Source: Bog-756 sp963806455
Lineage (GTDB): Bacteria; Actinomycetota; Acidimicrobiia; Acidimicrobiales; RAAP-2
Length of the DNA: 64,000 nt
NCBI GenBank assembly: GCA_963806455.1
Contig: CAWDXZ010000002.1
Coordinates: 806,001 to 870,000, forward strand
Reading direction: 5' to 3'
Positions 34,747 to 44,586 of the stretch are shown here, piece by piece. The notes under the pieces were generated by a model, which saw nothing but the letters and a program-made list of their open reading frames with translations, did not search any database and was not told the DNA's origin. How positions within the stretch are numbered: position 1 is the stretch's first letter; every line of letters starts with the position of its first letter. A program made the translations under genes and the position numbers.

Positions 34747-36462
34747 ATGGTTGACCAACTGGACCGATCCGGGCGCGGCACCGACGGCCACCACCCCGGC
34801 CGCGCCGAGGAGTCGGGTCGGCCCGACCTGGCCATCGGCGCCTTCACCCCCCATGGTCCGTGGACCGTGCAGCCGGACCAGATGGGCTGGCGATTCCCGG
34901 CCGAGTCCGGCGGGGAGATCGACGCCCTGCGCGACGAGGCGGCCGGCCTGGCCCGGGACCTGGTCCGCCCCCGTCGCCTCCCCCCCGGCGCCCGGGTGGC
35001 ATCGGTCAGCTGGCGGCTGGGCTGGGCGCTGCTGGCCTGGGGCCTGCGCGAGCGCGGCACCGCCGCTTCACGGGCGGGGCTGTCCCGGAGGCTGCGGCCT
35101 GCGTTCGAGCGCCTCGGGCCGACCTACATCAAGCTCGGCCAGATCATCTCCGCCGGCGAGGGGATCTTCCCCGAGGAACTGGTCGAGGAGTTCCGGCTGC
35201 TGCGCGACCGGGTGCCACCCGAGCCGTTCCCGGTGGTGCGGCGGACGCTCGAGGAGGACCTCGGGCGGCCCCTCGGCGAGGTGTTCGTCTCCTTCGACTC
35301 GCGCCCCATCGCCTCGGCCTCCATCGCCCAGGTCCACGCCGCCACCCTGCGGAGCGGGGAACGGGTGGTGGTCAAGGTGCAACGTCGCAACGTGGCCTCG
35401 CTGGTGCGCCTGGACCTGGCCGCCATGTCCTTCATCGCCCCGATCCTCGTGGGGAGGATCCCGGTGGCCGCCCTGACCAATCCCCCGGCGCTGGTCGATC
35501 TGTTCGCCGAGACCATCGTCGAGGAGCTCGACTTCCGGCTCGAGGCCCAGAACATGCTCGACATCGCCGCCGTGTTCGCCACCATCGACCAGCGATCCAT
35601 CGTGGTGCCCCGGCCCCATCCCGACCTCGTCACCCGGCGGGTCCTGGTGATGGAGCACCTGCACGGCTTCAAGTGGGGCAACGCCGCCGGCATGCGGGCC
35701 GCCGGCATCGACACCGCCGGCGTGCTGCGTACCAGCCTCATCGCCTTCCTCGAGGGTGCCCTGCTCTACGGGGTGTTCCACGGAGACCTCCACGGGGGGA
35801 ACCTGCTGGTCCAGCCGGACGCCACCGTGGCCCTGCTCGACTTCGGCATCACCGGCCGCCTCGACCAGCGCAAGCGCCTGGCCTTCCTCCGCCTGCAGAT
35901 GGGTGCCACCTCCAACAACATCACGGTGCAGGTCGAGGCCCTCCGCGACCTCGGGGCCCTCCCGCCCGACTCGGATGTGGAGTCGGTCATCCGAGACCTC
36001 GGCCTCGACCGCCCGGCCATCGACCCCTCCACCCTTTCGGCCGACGAGATGGTGGACGAGCTGCGCGAGGTGACCAAGGCCCTGCTGGGTTACGGGGCGC
36101 GGCTGCCCAAGGAGCTCATGCTGTTCGTCAAGGACATCCTCTTCCTCAACGGTGCGATGGCGACGATGGCCCCCGACGTGGACATCCTGGGCGAGATCCT
36201 GGCTGTGGTCACCTACTTCAACGAGCACCACGGCGAGCAGATCGCCCGGGACGTCGGCCTCGAGCTGGCCCGCACGCCGATCGACCTCGACGGCTACCGG
36301 GCGGCCCTGGGGTTTCCCGACGAGACCGATCCCATCACGTTCCAGGACCTCCAGGAGCGGCGCGAGCTCATCCGTCGGCGGCTGGAGCAGCGCAATGCCG
36401 GCCGACGGCGCCGGCCCTTCTTCCGGGCCCTGTACCGTCTGCTGCGCCCCGAGCGAGCCTGA
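34747..36462 (+). CDS. ABC1/UbiB-family atypical kinase
   Basis: 571-aa member of the UbiB/ADCK family. Seen: the family KxGQ motif in TYIKLGQIISAGEGIFPEEL, the ExD-type region PRPHPDLVTRRVLVMEHLHG, the nucleotide-binding Lys in RVVVKVQRRN, catalytic FHGDLHGGNLLV and metal-binding LLDFGITGRL. Family members support isoprenoid-quinone synthesis or membrane lipid handling through ATPase activity, so a link with menaquinone is possible. The C-terminus is basic (RRRRPFF). ATG 34747 is chosen as the start; upstream in-frame sequence runs through the GNAT gene. It is convergent with trpA. Confidence 0.92.
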   Translation: MVDQLDRSGRGTDGHHPGRAEESGRPDLAIGAFTPHGPWTVQPDQMGWRFPAESGGEIDALRDEAAGLARDLVRPRRLPPGARVASVSWRLGWALLAWGLRERGTAASRAGLSRRLRPAFERLGPTYIKLGQIISAGEGIFPEELVEEFRLLRDRVPPEPFPVVRRTLEEDLGRPLGEVFVSFDSRPIASASIAQVHAATLRSGERVVVKVQRRNVASLVRLDLAAMSFIAPILVGRIPVAALTNPPALVDLFAETIVEELDFRLEAQNMLDIAAVFATIDQRSIVVPRPHPDLVTRRVLVMEHLHGFKWGNAAGMRAAGIDTAGVLRTSLIAFLEGALLYGVFHGDLHGGNLLVQPDATVALLDFGITGRLDQRKRLAFLRLQMGATSNNITVQVEALRDLGALPPDSDVESVIRDLGLDRPAIDPSTLSADEMVDELREVTKALLGYGARLPKELMLFVKDILFLNGAMATMAPDVDILGEILAVVTYFNEHHGEQIARDVGLELARTPIDLDGYRAALGFPDETDPITFQDLQERRELIRRRLEQRNAGRRRRPFFRALYRLLRPERA

Positions 36463-36493
36463 CGGCGCAGGGACCGCTCCCCGGGCAGGCCGC

Positions 36494-37312
36494 TCACCCG
36501 GCGTCGAGCGCTCGACGCAGCGAGGAGACGAAGGAGGCCGCCCCCTCCGGGCCGGCGCCCTCGAGCAGTCGGCGCATCAGGGCCGAGCCCACCACCACCC
36601 CGTCGGCCACCTCGCAGACGGCCACAGCCTGCTCGGGGGTGGACACCCCGATGCCTACGCACACCGGTAGCCCGGTCGCCCCCTTGGTCCGTTCGGCGAC
36701 CTGGCGCGCCGTGTCGGCCAGCACCGACTGCTCACCGGTCACGCCCATGCGGGCGACGGCATAGACGAAGCCCCGGGAGCGGGCGCAGATGGCCCGGATG
36801 CGGTCGCCGGGGGTCGAGGGGGCCACCAGCAGGACCGTGGCCACCCCGGCCCGGTCGGCGGCCTCGGCCCAGGGACCCAGCTCCTCGAGGGCCAGGTCGG
36901 GCACGATGGCACCGGTCACCCCGGCCTCGGCCATCAACCCGGCCATGCGATCGTGGCCGCCCCGGTCGATGACGTTGTAGTAGCTCATCACCACGAGGGG
37001 GACGCCGACGTCGATCCGGCTGAGGTCGGCCAGGATGCCATGGGGCGTGGTGTGGCGCTCGAGCGCCCGGAGGGACGCCTCCTGGACGACGGCTCCGTCG
37101 ATCATCGGGTCGGAGAAAGGGATGCCGATTTCGATGGCGTCGGCCCCGGCGTCGGCCACGGCCTCGACGGTGAGCAACCACTCGGCGTCGACGCCACCGG
37201 TCACATAGGGCACCAGCAGTTTGCGACCGGCGGCACGCCCGGCGGCGAGCGTCGAGGCCAGCCGGCCCTCCGGCAGGCGGGGTGGAGCCGGGGCACGGGC
37301 CTCGGCCGTCAC
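36494..37312 (-). CDS. trpA: Tryptophan synthase alpha subunit
   Basis: 272-aa TIM barrel that splits indole-3-glycerol phosphate to indole. The catalytic pair E61 and D72 is seen in IEIGIPFSDPMIDG with the normal 11-residue spacing, plus PLVVMSYYNVI and the phosphate loops GFVYAVARMGVTG and VCVGIGVST. The ATG at 37312 overlaps the trpB stop (ATGA). It is last in trpC-trpF-trpB-trpA. Confidence 0.97.
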   Translation of the reverse strand: MTAEARAPAPPRLPEGRLASTLAAGRAAGRKLLVPYVTGGVDAEWLLTVEAVADAGADAIEIGIPFSDPMIDGAVVQEASLRALERHTTPHGILADLSRIDVGVPLVVMSYYNVIDRGGHDRMAGLMAEAGVTGAIVPDLALEELGPWAEAADRAGVATVLLVAPSTPGDRIRAICARSRGFVYAVARMGVTGEQSVLADTARQVAERTKGATGLPVCVGIGVSTPEQAVAVCEVADGVVVGSALMRRLLEGAGPEGAASFVSSLRRALDAG

Positions 37313-38475
37313 GACCGCAGCAGGTCGCGCACCTGGGCCACGTCCTTGTCCCCCCGCCCCGACAGGTTGACCAGCACGGTCGAGCCGGCGGGCAGGTCGT
37401 CGTGGCCGGCCCGGGCCATGACCCAGGCGATGCCGTGGGCCGACTCCAGGGCCGGGATGATCCCCTCCAGACGGGCCAGCGCCCTGAACGCCTCCAGCAC
37501 ATGGTGGTCGTCGGCGGACTCGTACCGGGCCCGCCCCAGCTCGGCCAGGTGGGCGTGCTCGGGACCGATGCCGGGATAGTCGAGTCCGGCCGAGATGGAA
37601 TGGGCCTCGAGGATCTGGCCCTCCTCGTCCTGCATGAGCGCGCTCCTCATCCCGTGCAGCACGCCGGGGATGCCCGTGGTCATGGCCGCCCCCCCGGCGG
37701 CCTCGACCGCCACCAGGGCCGACGAGGTGGCGTCGGCGAAGCCGGCGAAGATGCCGGCGGCGTTCGACCCGCCACCGGCACAGGCCACCACCACGTCGGG
37801 ATCACTGCCGCCGAGGAGGGCCCGGCACTGCTGGCGCGCCTCGTCCCCGATGACCCGTTGGAACTCGCGGACCATCCACGGATACGGGTGGGGGCCCATG
37901 ACCGACCCGATGCAGTAGTGGGTGTCGTCCACCGATGCCACCCAGGCCCGCAGGGCCTCGTTGACGGCGTCCTTCAGGGTGCGGCTGCCGGTGAGCACGG
38001 GCCGCACCTCGGCACCGAGCAGCTCCATGCGGAAGACGTTGAGCTCCTGGCGGTGGGTGTCGACCTCGCCCATGTAGACGATGCACTCCATCCCGAACAG
38101 GGCGGCCGCCGTGGCCGTGGCCACGCCGTGCTGCCCGGCACCGGTCTCGGCGATCAGCCGGCCCTTCCCCATGCGGCGGGCGAGCAGGCCCTGCCCGACC
38201 ACGTTGTTGAGCTTGTGCGAGCCGGTGTGGGCCAGGTCCTCCCGCTTGAGCAGCACCCGTACCCCGAGCTCCTCGGACAGACGGGTGCACTCGGTCACCG
38301 GTGTGGGCCGGCCGCCGTAGCCGCGCAGGAGGCCGTCGAGCTCGGCCCGGAAGTCCTGGTCCGACCAGGCGGAGCGGAAGGCCGCCTCGAGCTCCATGCA
38401 GGCCGGCACCAGCGACTCGGGGACGTACCGGCCGCCGAAGCGGCCGAACCGGCCGCTCGGGCCGGGGTCGCCCAT
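37309..38475 (-). CDS. trpB: Tryptophan synthase beta subunit
   Basis: 388-aa PLP enzyme that joins indole and serine. The PLP lysine K88 lies in EDLAHTGSHKLNN; GAGQHGVATATAAALFGMEC and the phosphate-binding ACAGGGSNAAGIFAGF are typical of TrpB1. ATG 38475 was chosen because it precedes the conserved FGRFGGRYVPESL; the frame extends further upstream into trpF without support. 11 bp separate it from trpF. Confidence 0.97.
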   Translation of the reverse strand: MGDPGPSGRFGRFGGRYVPESLVPACMELEAAFRSAWSDQDFRAELDGLLRGYGGRPTPVTECTRLSEELGVRVLLKREDLAHTGSHKLNNVVGQGLLARRMGKGRLIAETGAGQHGVATATAAALFGMECIVYMGEVDTHRQELNVFRMELLGAEVRPVLTGSRTLKDAVNEALRAWVASVDDTHYCIGSVMGPHPYPWMVREFQRVIGDEARQQCRALLGGSDPDVVVACAGGGSNAAGIFAGFADATSSALVAVEAAGGAAMTTGIPGVLHGMRSALMQDEEGQILEAHSISAGLDYPGIGPEHAHLAELGRARYESADDHHVLEAFRALARLEGIIPALESAHGIAWVMARAGHDDLPAGSTVLVNLSGRGDKDVAQVRDLLRS

Positions 38476-38486
38476 GATGGCCGGTG

Positions 38487-39233
38487 TCACAGCTCGTCCT
38501 GCCAGTCGAAGGGCTCGGGCGGGCCGTCGCCCTCGGTACCCTCCCCGGCGGGGTAGGACGTCCCGGACCCCTCGCCCGAGGCGGCGGCCACGGCCCGGGC
38601 GGCGCGGTGGGCGGCGGTGATGAACTCGCGCAGCCTCACCGGGTCCTTGACCCCCGGCGAGGCCTCGACCCCACTGGCCACGTCCACGCCCCACGGGTGG
38701 AGATGGGTGATGGCCGCCTCCACGTTGTCGGGGCGGAGGCCCCCCGACACGATGAGACGACGCGGGTCGGCCACCCCCTCCGCCAGGCGCCAGTCGAACA
38801 GCTCTCCCGAGCCGGGGCTCGACCCGTCGATGAGCAGCAGCTCGGCCCGGTACTCGGCGAACCGCCCGATGTTGCGGTGCCCGGCCGGAAAGGCCTTGAT
38901 CGTCCAGCGTGCCCTGCTGGCCACCCAGCGGGTGTCCTCCACCGACTCGAGCCCGTGGAGCTGCACGGCGGTCAGGCCGATCTGGTTGGCGATCTCCACC
39001 ACCCGCTGGGGCGCCTCGTCCCGGAACACGCCGACGGTCACCGTCTCGTGGGGAAGCCGCTTCACGATGTCGGACACCGCCCCGGCGGACATCTGCCGGG
39101 GGGACGGGGCGAAGACGAACCCGACAGCCGAGGCACCCATGCCCACCGCCAGGAGTGCGTCGGCTTCGGAGGTGATCCCGCAGATCTTGACGAAGATCCC
39201 GTTCTCCTGGCCGACGCCGTCGAAGGCGATCAC
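38487..39233 (-). CDS. trpF: Phosphoribosylanthranilate isomerase
   Basis: 248-aa TIM barrel for the isomerisation step of tryptophan synthesis. The catalytic Cys is in FVKICGITSEADALLA; a conserved Asp lies in LLLIDGSSPGSGELFDW, and the phosphate loops are LIVSGGLRPDNV and GVDVASGVEASPGVKD. The only start in frame near the conserved N-terminus is GTG 39233, one base after the trpC stop, adding about 14 residues. A Gly/Glu/Pro-rich tail of about 30 residues is longer than usual. Its presence shows that HisA here need not be the dual PriA enzyme. Confidence 0.93.
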   Translation of the reverse strand: MIAFDGVGQENGIFVKICGITSEADALLAVGMGASAVGFVFAPSPRQMSAGAVSDIVKRLPHETVTVGVFRDEAPQRVVEIANQIGLTAVQLHGLESVEDTRWVASRARWTIKAFPAGHRNIGRFAEYRAELLLIDGSSPGSGELFDWRLAEGVADPRRLIVSGGLRPDNVEAAITHLHPWGVDVASGVEASPGVKDPVRLREFITAAHRAARAVAAASGEGSGTSYPAGEGTEGDGPPEPFDWQDEL

Positions 39234-39234
39234 G

Positions 39235-40017
<783 letters not shown>

Positions 40018-40197
40018 GGCTGATCGATGCTACCAACGATGGTCCGGCAGCCGGCCTTGTGACCGGCGGCCGTCGGCCTGGGGTGGGCGGCCCGGACACG
40101 CCGCGTCGCCTGCCGATCGGGCGTGCAGCCGGTGGCCGGCTCACACTTCCCTAACCTTGCCGGACGCATCGGGTGGAGCGGTGGCAGGCTGGTGCCC

Positions 40198-40923
40198 ATG
40201 GGCGGTGAGGAGACACTGGTGGTGATCGAGGACGACCACCACATCTCGGACCTGGTCGCCATGTACCTGCGGCGGGACGGTTTCCGGGTCCTCCAGGCCG
40301 ACACCGGGGAGGCCGGGCTGGACCTGGTGGAGCGGGAGCGCCCGAAGCTGGTCATCGTGGACATCGGGCTGCCGGGGGACCTCGATGGGTTCGACGTCTG
40401 CCGCCGCCTCCGCCACGAGTCCCTGACCCGGCGCGGGCCCAACCCGGACCGCGCCCTGGCGGGCGAGGCCATCCCGGTCCTCATCCTCAGCGCCCGCGAC
40501 GACGAGGTCGACCGGGTCCTCGGCCTCGAGCTCGGGGCCGACGACTACGTGACCAAGCCCTTCTCGGCCCGCGAGCTGGTGGCCCGGGTGCACGCCATCC
40601 TGAGGCGCACCACGCCGGCCGATGGCTCCCTGGCGCCGGCGGTCATGGAGCTCGACGGCATCTCCATCGACACCGGCCGGCGCGAGGTCAGCCGGCGGGG
40701 CACGGTGGTGCCCCTCGCCACCCGCGAGTTCGACCTGCTGGCCTTCCTGGCCGGCAACCGCGGTCTGGCCCTGTCACGACGCCAGCTCCTCAACGGGGTG
40801 TGGGGCGACGACTGGTACGGCGACGAACGGACGGTCGACGTCCACGTCCGACAGCTCCGCCGGAAGCTCGGGGACGACCTGCCCCTGGCCACCGTGTGGG
40901 GTGTGGGCTACCGGCTGGGATGA
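40198..40923 (+). CDS. OmpR-family response regulator
   Basis: 241 aa. The receiver domain has acidic VIEDDHH, phospho-Asp in VIVDIGLPG and Lys in YVTKPFSARELVARV. An OmpR/PhoB winged helix follows (VVPLATREFDLLAFLAGNRG; ERTVDVHVRQLRRKLGDDL). An unusual insertion of about 19 residues (SLTRRGPNPDRALAGEA) lies in the receiver between strand 3 and strand 4. ATG 40198 is chosen as the start. Its TGA overlaps the kinase ATG (ATGA at 40920). Confidence 0.94.
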   Translation: MGGEETLVVIEDDHHISDLVAMYLRRDGFRVLQADTGEAGLDLVERERPKLVIVDIGLPGDLDGFDVCRRLRHESLTRRGPNPDRALAGEAIPVLILSARDDEVDRVLGLELGADDYVTKPFSARELVARVHAILRRTTPADGSLAPAVMELDGISIDTGRREVSRRGTVVPLATREFDLLAFLAGNRGLALSRRQLLNGVWGDDWYGDERTVDVHVRQLRRKLGDDLPLATVWGVGYRLG

Positions 40924-42372
40924 GACGCCGGATCACCCTCGCCATCATGGTGCTCGTGGCGGTGACCCTAGTGGTGACCTCCGTCGGCGGCTTCTACTTC
41001 ATCCGCCGCTCGGCGGTGACCACGGCCCAACAGCGAGCTGGCCGGACAGGCGCTGGCCAGCTCGCGGGCCATCTCCAGCGACCCGAACATCACCCGGCCC
41101 CAGTTCAAACGCGAGCTCCGTGTGATCTCCGACGCCGGGGCCTTCGCCGGCATCGACGTGGTGGCGCTCTACCCCAACGGCACGATCCGAGGCCCACTCC
41201 CGGCCGGGGTCACCGCGTCCGATCTCGACGTCCCCCGCCTCCAGCAGGGGCGGCAGACCTCGGGGCATACCGCCGGCCTGTTGGGCTACACGGCCGTGCC
41301 CACCCCGCTGAACCGGGCCAAGGGCTTCGTCCCGGTGCTGGTGATCACCCGGCAGATCCACAACCCGGTCAATGGCCTGCGCTACTTCGCCCTGGTCGGG
41401 GCCATCGTGCTGGTCATCGCCGCCCTGGTCGCCGCCGGGCTGGCCCGCCGGCTGACCCGCCCCCTGGTGGCGGCGGTGCAGACCACCCGCCAGATCGCCT
41501 CGGGGGACCTCGACGCCACGGTGCCGGTAGGCCCGCACGACGACCCCGAGTTCGCCCAGTTGGCCGAGTCGATCAACACCATGGGCGCCAACCTGGTCCG
41601 GGCGCGCGACCAGGAGCGCCAGTTCATCCTCAGCGTCTCCCACGAGCTGCGCACCCCGCTGACCTCGATACGCGGCTACGCCGACGCCATCATCGACGGC
41701 GCCACGGACGATCCCGGCGCGGCGGCCGCCGTCATCGGCGCCGAGGCCGGACGGCTGGAGCGGCTCGTGCAGGACCTGCTCGACCTGGCCCGGTTGGACG
41801 CCGACCGGTTCTCCCTCGAGTTGGGGACGGTCGACGTGGCCGCCGTGGTCGGCCAGGTGGTCGACGGCTTCCGTCCCCGCGCCCGGGAGCTCGGTCTGGA
41901 ACTGGCGCTGGCCCCCGGCTCCGACCAGCCGCTCTGGGTGGAGGCCGACCCGGACCGACTGGGCCAGATCGTCGCCAATCTGGTGGAGAACGCCTCCTCG
42001 TTCGCCGAGCGCCGCATCGACGTGGGCGCCGGCGTCGTAGCCGGCTCGCCCGTGGTCTGGGTCGCCGACGACGGGCCCGGCATCCCCGCCGACCAGCTGT
42101 CACGGGTCTTCGAGCGCCATTTCGTGTCGGACCGGGTCAGCGGGAGGCGGGTCGGGTCGGGGCTGGGACTCGCCATCGTCGCCGAACTGTCGGCGGCCAT
42201 GGGGGCGACGGTGCGGGCCGAGTCGCCAGGGCCCGGCGGGAGGGGCACCCGCATGGTGGTCTGGCTGCGGGGCCGGCCCCCGGCACCGGCCCTGCCCCTC
42301 GCGAACGTGGGCGCCCTCCCGCCGGCGCCCGACGACCGCACCTCGCTCAGCGGGAAGCCGTCGGCGGGGTGA
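40920..42372 (+). pseudogene. Sensor histidine kinase with an apparent frameshift near 41034
   Basis: From ATG 40920 the frame gives a transmembrane helix (ITLAIMVLVAVTLVVTSVGG) to TTAQQ, then becomes nonsense. The rest continues in the next frame as ELAGQALASSRAISSD through to the stop at 42372. Omitting one base around 41034 gives one continuous kinase of about 483 aa: a second membrane helix (FALVGAIVLVIAALVAAGLA), HAMP, His box SVSHELRTPLTSIRGY, N box NLVENASSFAE, and G boxes VADDGPGIP and GSGLGLAIV. All catalytic motifs are intact, so a sequencing or assembly error is as likely as true inactivation. Confidence 0.85.
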
Positions 42373-42384
42373 GGATGGCGCCCC

Positions 42385-43212
42385 ATGGATGACGTCCTCC
42401 TCGTCACCGGGGCGTCCGCCGGCATCGGCCGGGCATGTGCCGACCTCATGCACCAGGAGGGCTGGACCGTGCTCGGTGCCTCCCGCCGCGGCTCGCCCCG
42501 GGGCCCGGGCCGGCCGGAGGAGGGTGCGACGGGAGGATGGCACCCGGTGATCATGGACGTGGACGACGACCGCTCGGTGGCCTCGGGCATGGCCTCCGTT
42601 CTCGGACACCACCATCGCCTCGACGCCGTGGTGGCCTGCGCCGGCTGGGGGCTGGCCGGCTCGGTGGAGGACACCCCGATGGCCGACGCCCGGGCCCAGC
42701 TCGAGACCAATTTCTGGGGCGTCGTCCGGGTGGTCCGGCATGCCCTGCCGATCATGCGCGGCCAGCACCGCGGCCGGCTCGTGCTCATGAGCTCGATCGG
42801 CGGGATCGTCGGGCTCCCGTTCCAGGCGTTCTACTGCGCCAGCAAGTTCGCGCTCGAGGGCTGCGCCGAAGCGCTGGCGTACGAGGTGGCGCCGTTCGGC
42901 ATCCAGGTCACCCTGGTCGAGCCGGGCAACGTGGCCACCGAGTTCACCGACCGACGCCGCCAGGTCCCGTCCCCCGACGGCGCCGCCTACGCGTCCGCCG
43001 TGACCAAGGCGATCGGCACCATGGCCGAGGATGAGGCCAACGGCGTGCACCCCGATCGGGTGGCGGCGGTGGTGCAGCGGGTGCTCGGCGCCCGGCGGCC
43101 GCCGCGACGGGTGTCGGTCGGCCGCCTCGACGAGAGGGTGGGGATCATGGGCAAGCGGCTCCTGCCCTTCCGCCTGTTCGAGAGGGCCGCCAAGGGAAGC
43201 CTCGGCGTCTGA
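42385..43212 (+). CDS. SDR-family oxidoreductase
   Basis: 275-aa classical short-chain dehydrogenase: cofactor loop VTGASAGIGRACADL, ACAGWG (NAG equivalent), Ser in LMSSIGGIVG, Tyr/Lys in FYCASKFALEG and PGNVATEF. The basic C-terminal extension (RRPPRRVSVGRLDERVGIMG) is seen in members acting on lipids or retinol-like substrates. It starts 12 bp after the kinase stop, so it may be co-transcribed with the two-component genes. The substrate is unknown. Confidence 0.88.
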   Translation: MDDVLLVTGASAGIGRACADLMHQEGWTVLGASRRGSPRGPGRPEEGATGGWHPVIMDVDDDRSVASGMASVLGHHHRLDAVVACAGWGLAGSVEDTPMADARAQLETNFWGVVRVVRHALPIMRGQHRGRLVLMSSIGGIVGLPFQAFYCASKFALEGCAEALAYEVAPFGIQVTLVEPGNVATEFTDRRRQVPSPDGAAYASAVTKAIGTMAEDEANGVHPDRVAAVVQRVLGARRPPRRVSVGRLDERVGIMGKRLLPFRLFERAAKGSLGV

Positions 43213-43247
43213 GCTCCGGCCCGGCGCCGGCTGGAGCCCGATGCCGG

Positions 43248-44474
43248 CTAGAGGCCGATGCCGGCCCAGTAGGCGCCGTCGAGCATCGACCGCAGCGAGT
43301 CGCGATGGATGATCAGGTCGTCGATGTCGTCGGGGGGCTCGGCCTCGCCGAAATGGATCGACCGCTCGGTGACACGGCGCATGATGACGCCGTGGCGCAT
43401 GGCGGCGAAGGCGATGTGCCAGGTGAGGTCGCCGGGGGAACGGCCCGAGTGAACGGCGTAGGAGGAGGCCACGTCGGCCGGCCGGAACATGTCGGGAAGG
43501 CCCGGTGCACCCATCTGCACCGCCAGGTCCTGGAAGAAGAGATGGAGATAGCACATCCACCCGATGTCGACCTCGGGCGGAGCCACCGCCGCCATCTCCC
43601 AGTCGAGGACGGCCACCACACGGTGGTCGCGGAACATCATGTTGCCGATGCGGCCGTCGCCCCACGAGAGGGCGTCGGCCCCCACGTCGGCGGGGAGGTG
43701 TTCCTCGAGCCAGGCGAAGCACTCGGCCAGCAGCGGGGAAGGTCGGTCCTCGACCACCCAGTCGTGGTAGCCCCGCCAATGGCTGAGGCAACGCTCGAGG
43801 GGGGTGGCGCCGGGTTGCTCCAGCTGGAGGTACCCGAGGTCGTACCGGTCCGGGGTGATGGCGTGGATCCCAGCTAGGGCCTCGACGGCCGACTCCTGCA
43901 TGGCGCGTCGGTCGGCGGGATCGGCGTCGAACACCCAATTGTCGCCGAACGTGTAGGGCAGGACGTCGGGGGGCACCAGGCCGTCGATCCGCTCCATGAC
44001 GAAGAAGGGCCCGCCGAGCACGCCCGGATCGGGCTCGTACCAGTACGTCTCGGGTACCGGCACCTCGGTCTCGGCGCGCACCTGACGCATCACCCGGAAC
44101 TGCATGTCGAGGTCGTAGGTGGTGAACACCGGGTAGTCGGTGGCCGGCGGCTCGATGCGGGCCACCAACCTGTGTTCCACGGGGCTTCCCGCCTCGTCCC
44201 AGCGGGCGGTGAACAGGAGGGTCTCCGAGGACATCCCGTTGCCCTGGGGGCTGGACACCTCGGCGATCGACGGTGAGCTGTCCCGTCCGACCCGCTCGGC
44301 GAACCATCCCCGGAGGTGCTCGGCCATCTCGTTGGGGTCGCGGGTGGAGGTGGTGATGTGCTCGGGCTCCATCCCGACCGGGCCGGCCGGGCCGTCCGGG
44401 CCGGACGACCCGGCCGGACCAGCGGCGTGGCCCCCCGTGCTCACGGTGTCAGCCGTCATGTCCTCGTCGGCCAT
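43248..44474 (-). CDS. Aminoglycoside-phosphotransferase-family kinase-like protein
   Basis: 408 aa from ATG 44474, 12 bp after AGGAGG. The GTG at 44486 sits directly on that site and is less likely. Choline/aminoglycoside kinase fold: FFVMERIDGLVPPDVLPYTF hinge, catalytic loop LSWGDGRIGNMMF (Trp replaces the usual His before Gly-Asp) and metal motif VLDWEMAAVAPPEVDIGW. Actinobacterial relatives are often annotated as phosphotransferases or acyl-CoA dehydrogenase-like partners. Nothing here indicates antibiotic resistance; the substrate is unknown. Confidence 0.87.
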   Translation of the reverse strand: MADEDMTADTVSTGGHAAGPAGSSGPDGPAGPVGMEPEHITTSTRDPNEMAEHLRGWFAERVGRDSSPSIAEVSSPQGNGMSSETLLFTARWDEAGSPVEHRLVARIEPPATDYPVFTTYDLDMQFRVMRQVRAETEVPVPETYWYEPDPGVLGGPFFVMERIDGLVPPDVLPYTFGDNWVFDADPADRRAMQESAVEALAGIHAITPDRYDLGYLQLEQPGATPLERCLSHWRGYHDWVVEDRPSPLLAECFAWLEEHLPADVGADALSWGDGRIGNMMFRDHRVVAVLDWEMAAVAPPEVDIGWMCYLHLFFQDLAVQMGAPGLPDMFRPADVASSYAVHSGRSPGDLTWHIAFAAMRHGVIMRRVTERSIHFGEAEPPDDIDDLIIHRDSLRSMLDGAYWAGIGL

Positions 44475-44586
44475 GGATCCAGCCACCCTCCTACCGGTCA
44501 GAGGGAAGGTCTAGCACCCCGCTCCGGCCAAAGGCTGCGGGGCCCGGTCATCGCCGCCGACCGCCGTCAGGCCAGCCGCGGGACCG

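Noticed and set aside
43248..44474. Aminoglycoside resistance gene
   Set aside because: Only the broad kinase fold is shared; actinobacteria carry many such proteins with other or unknown substrates.
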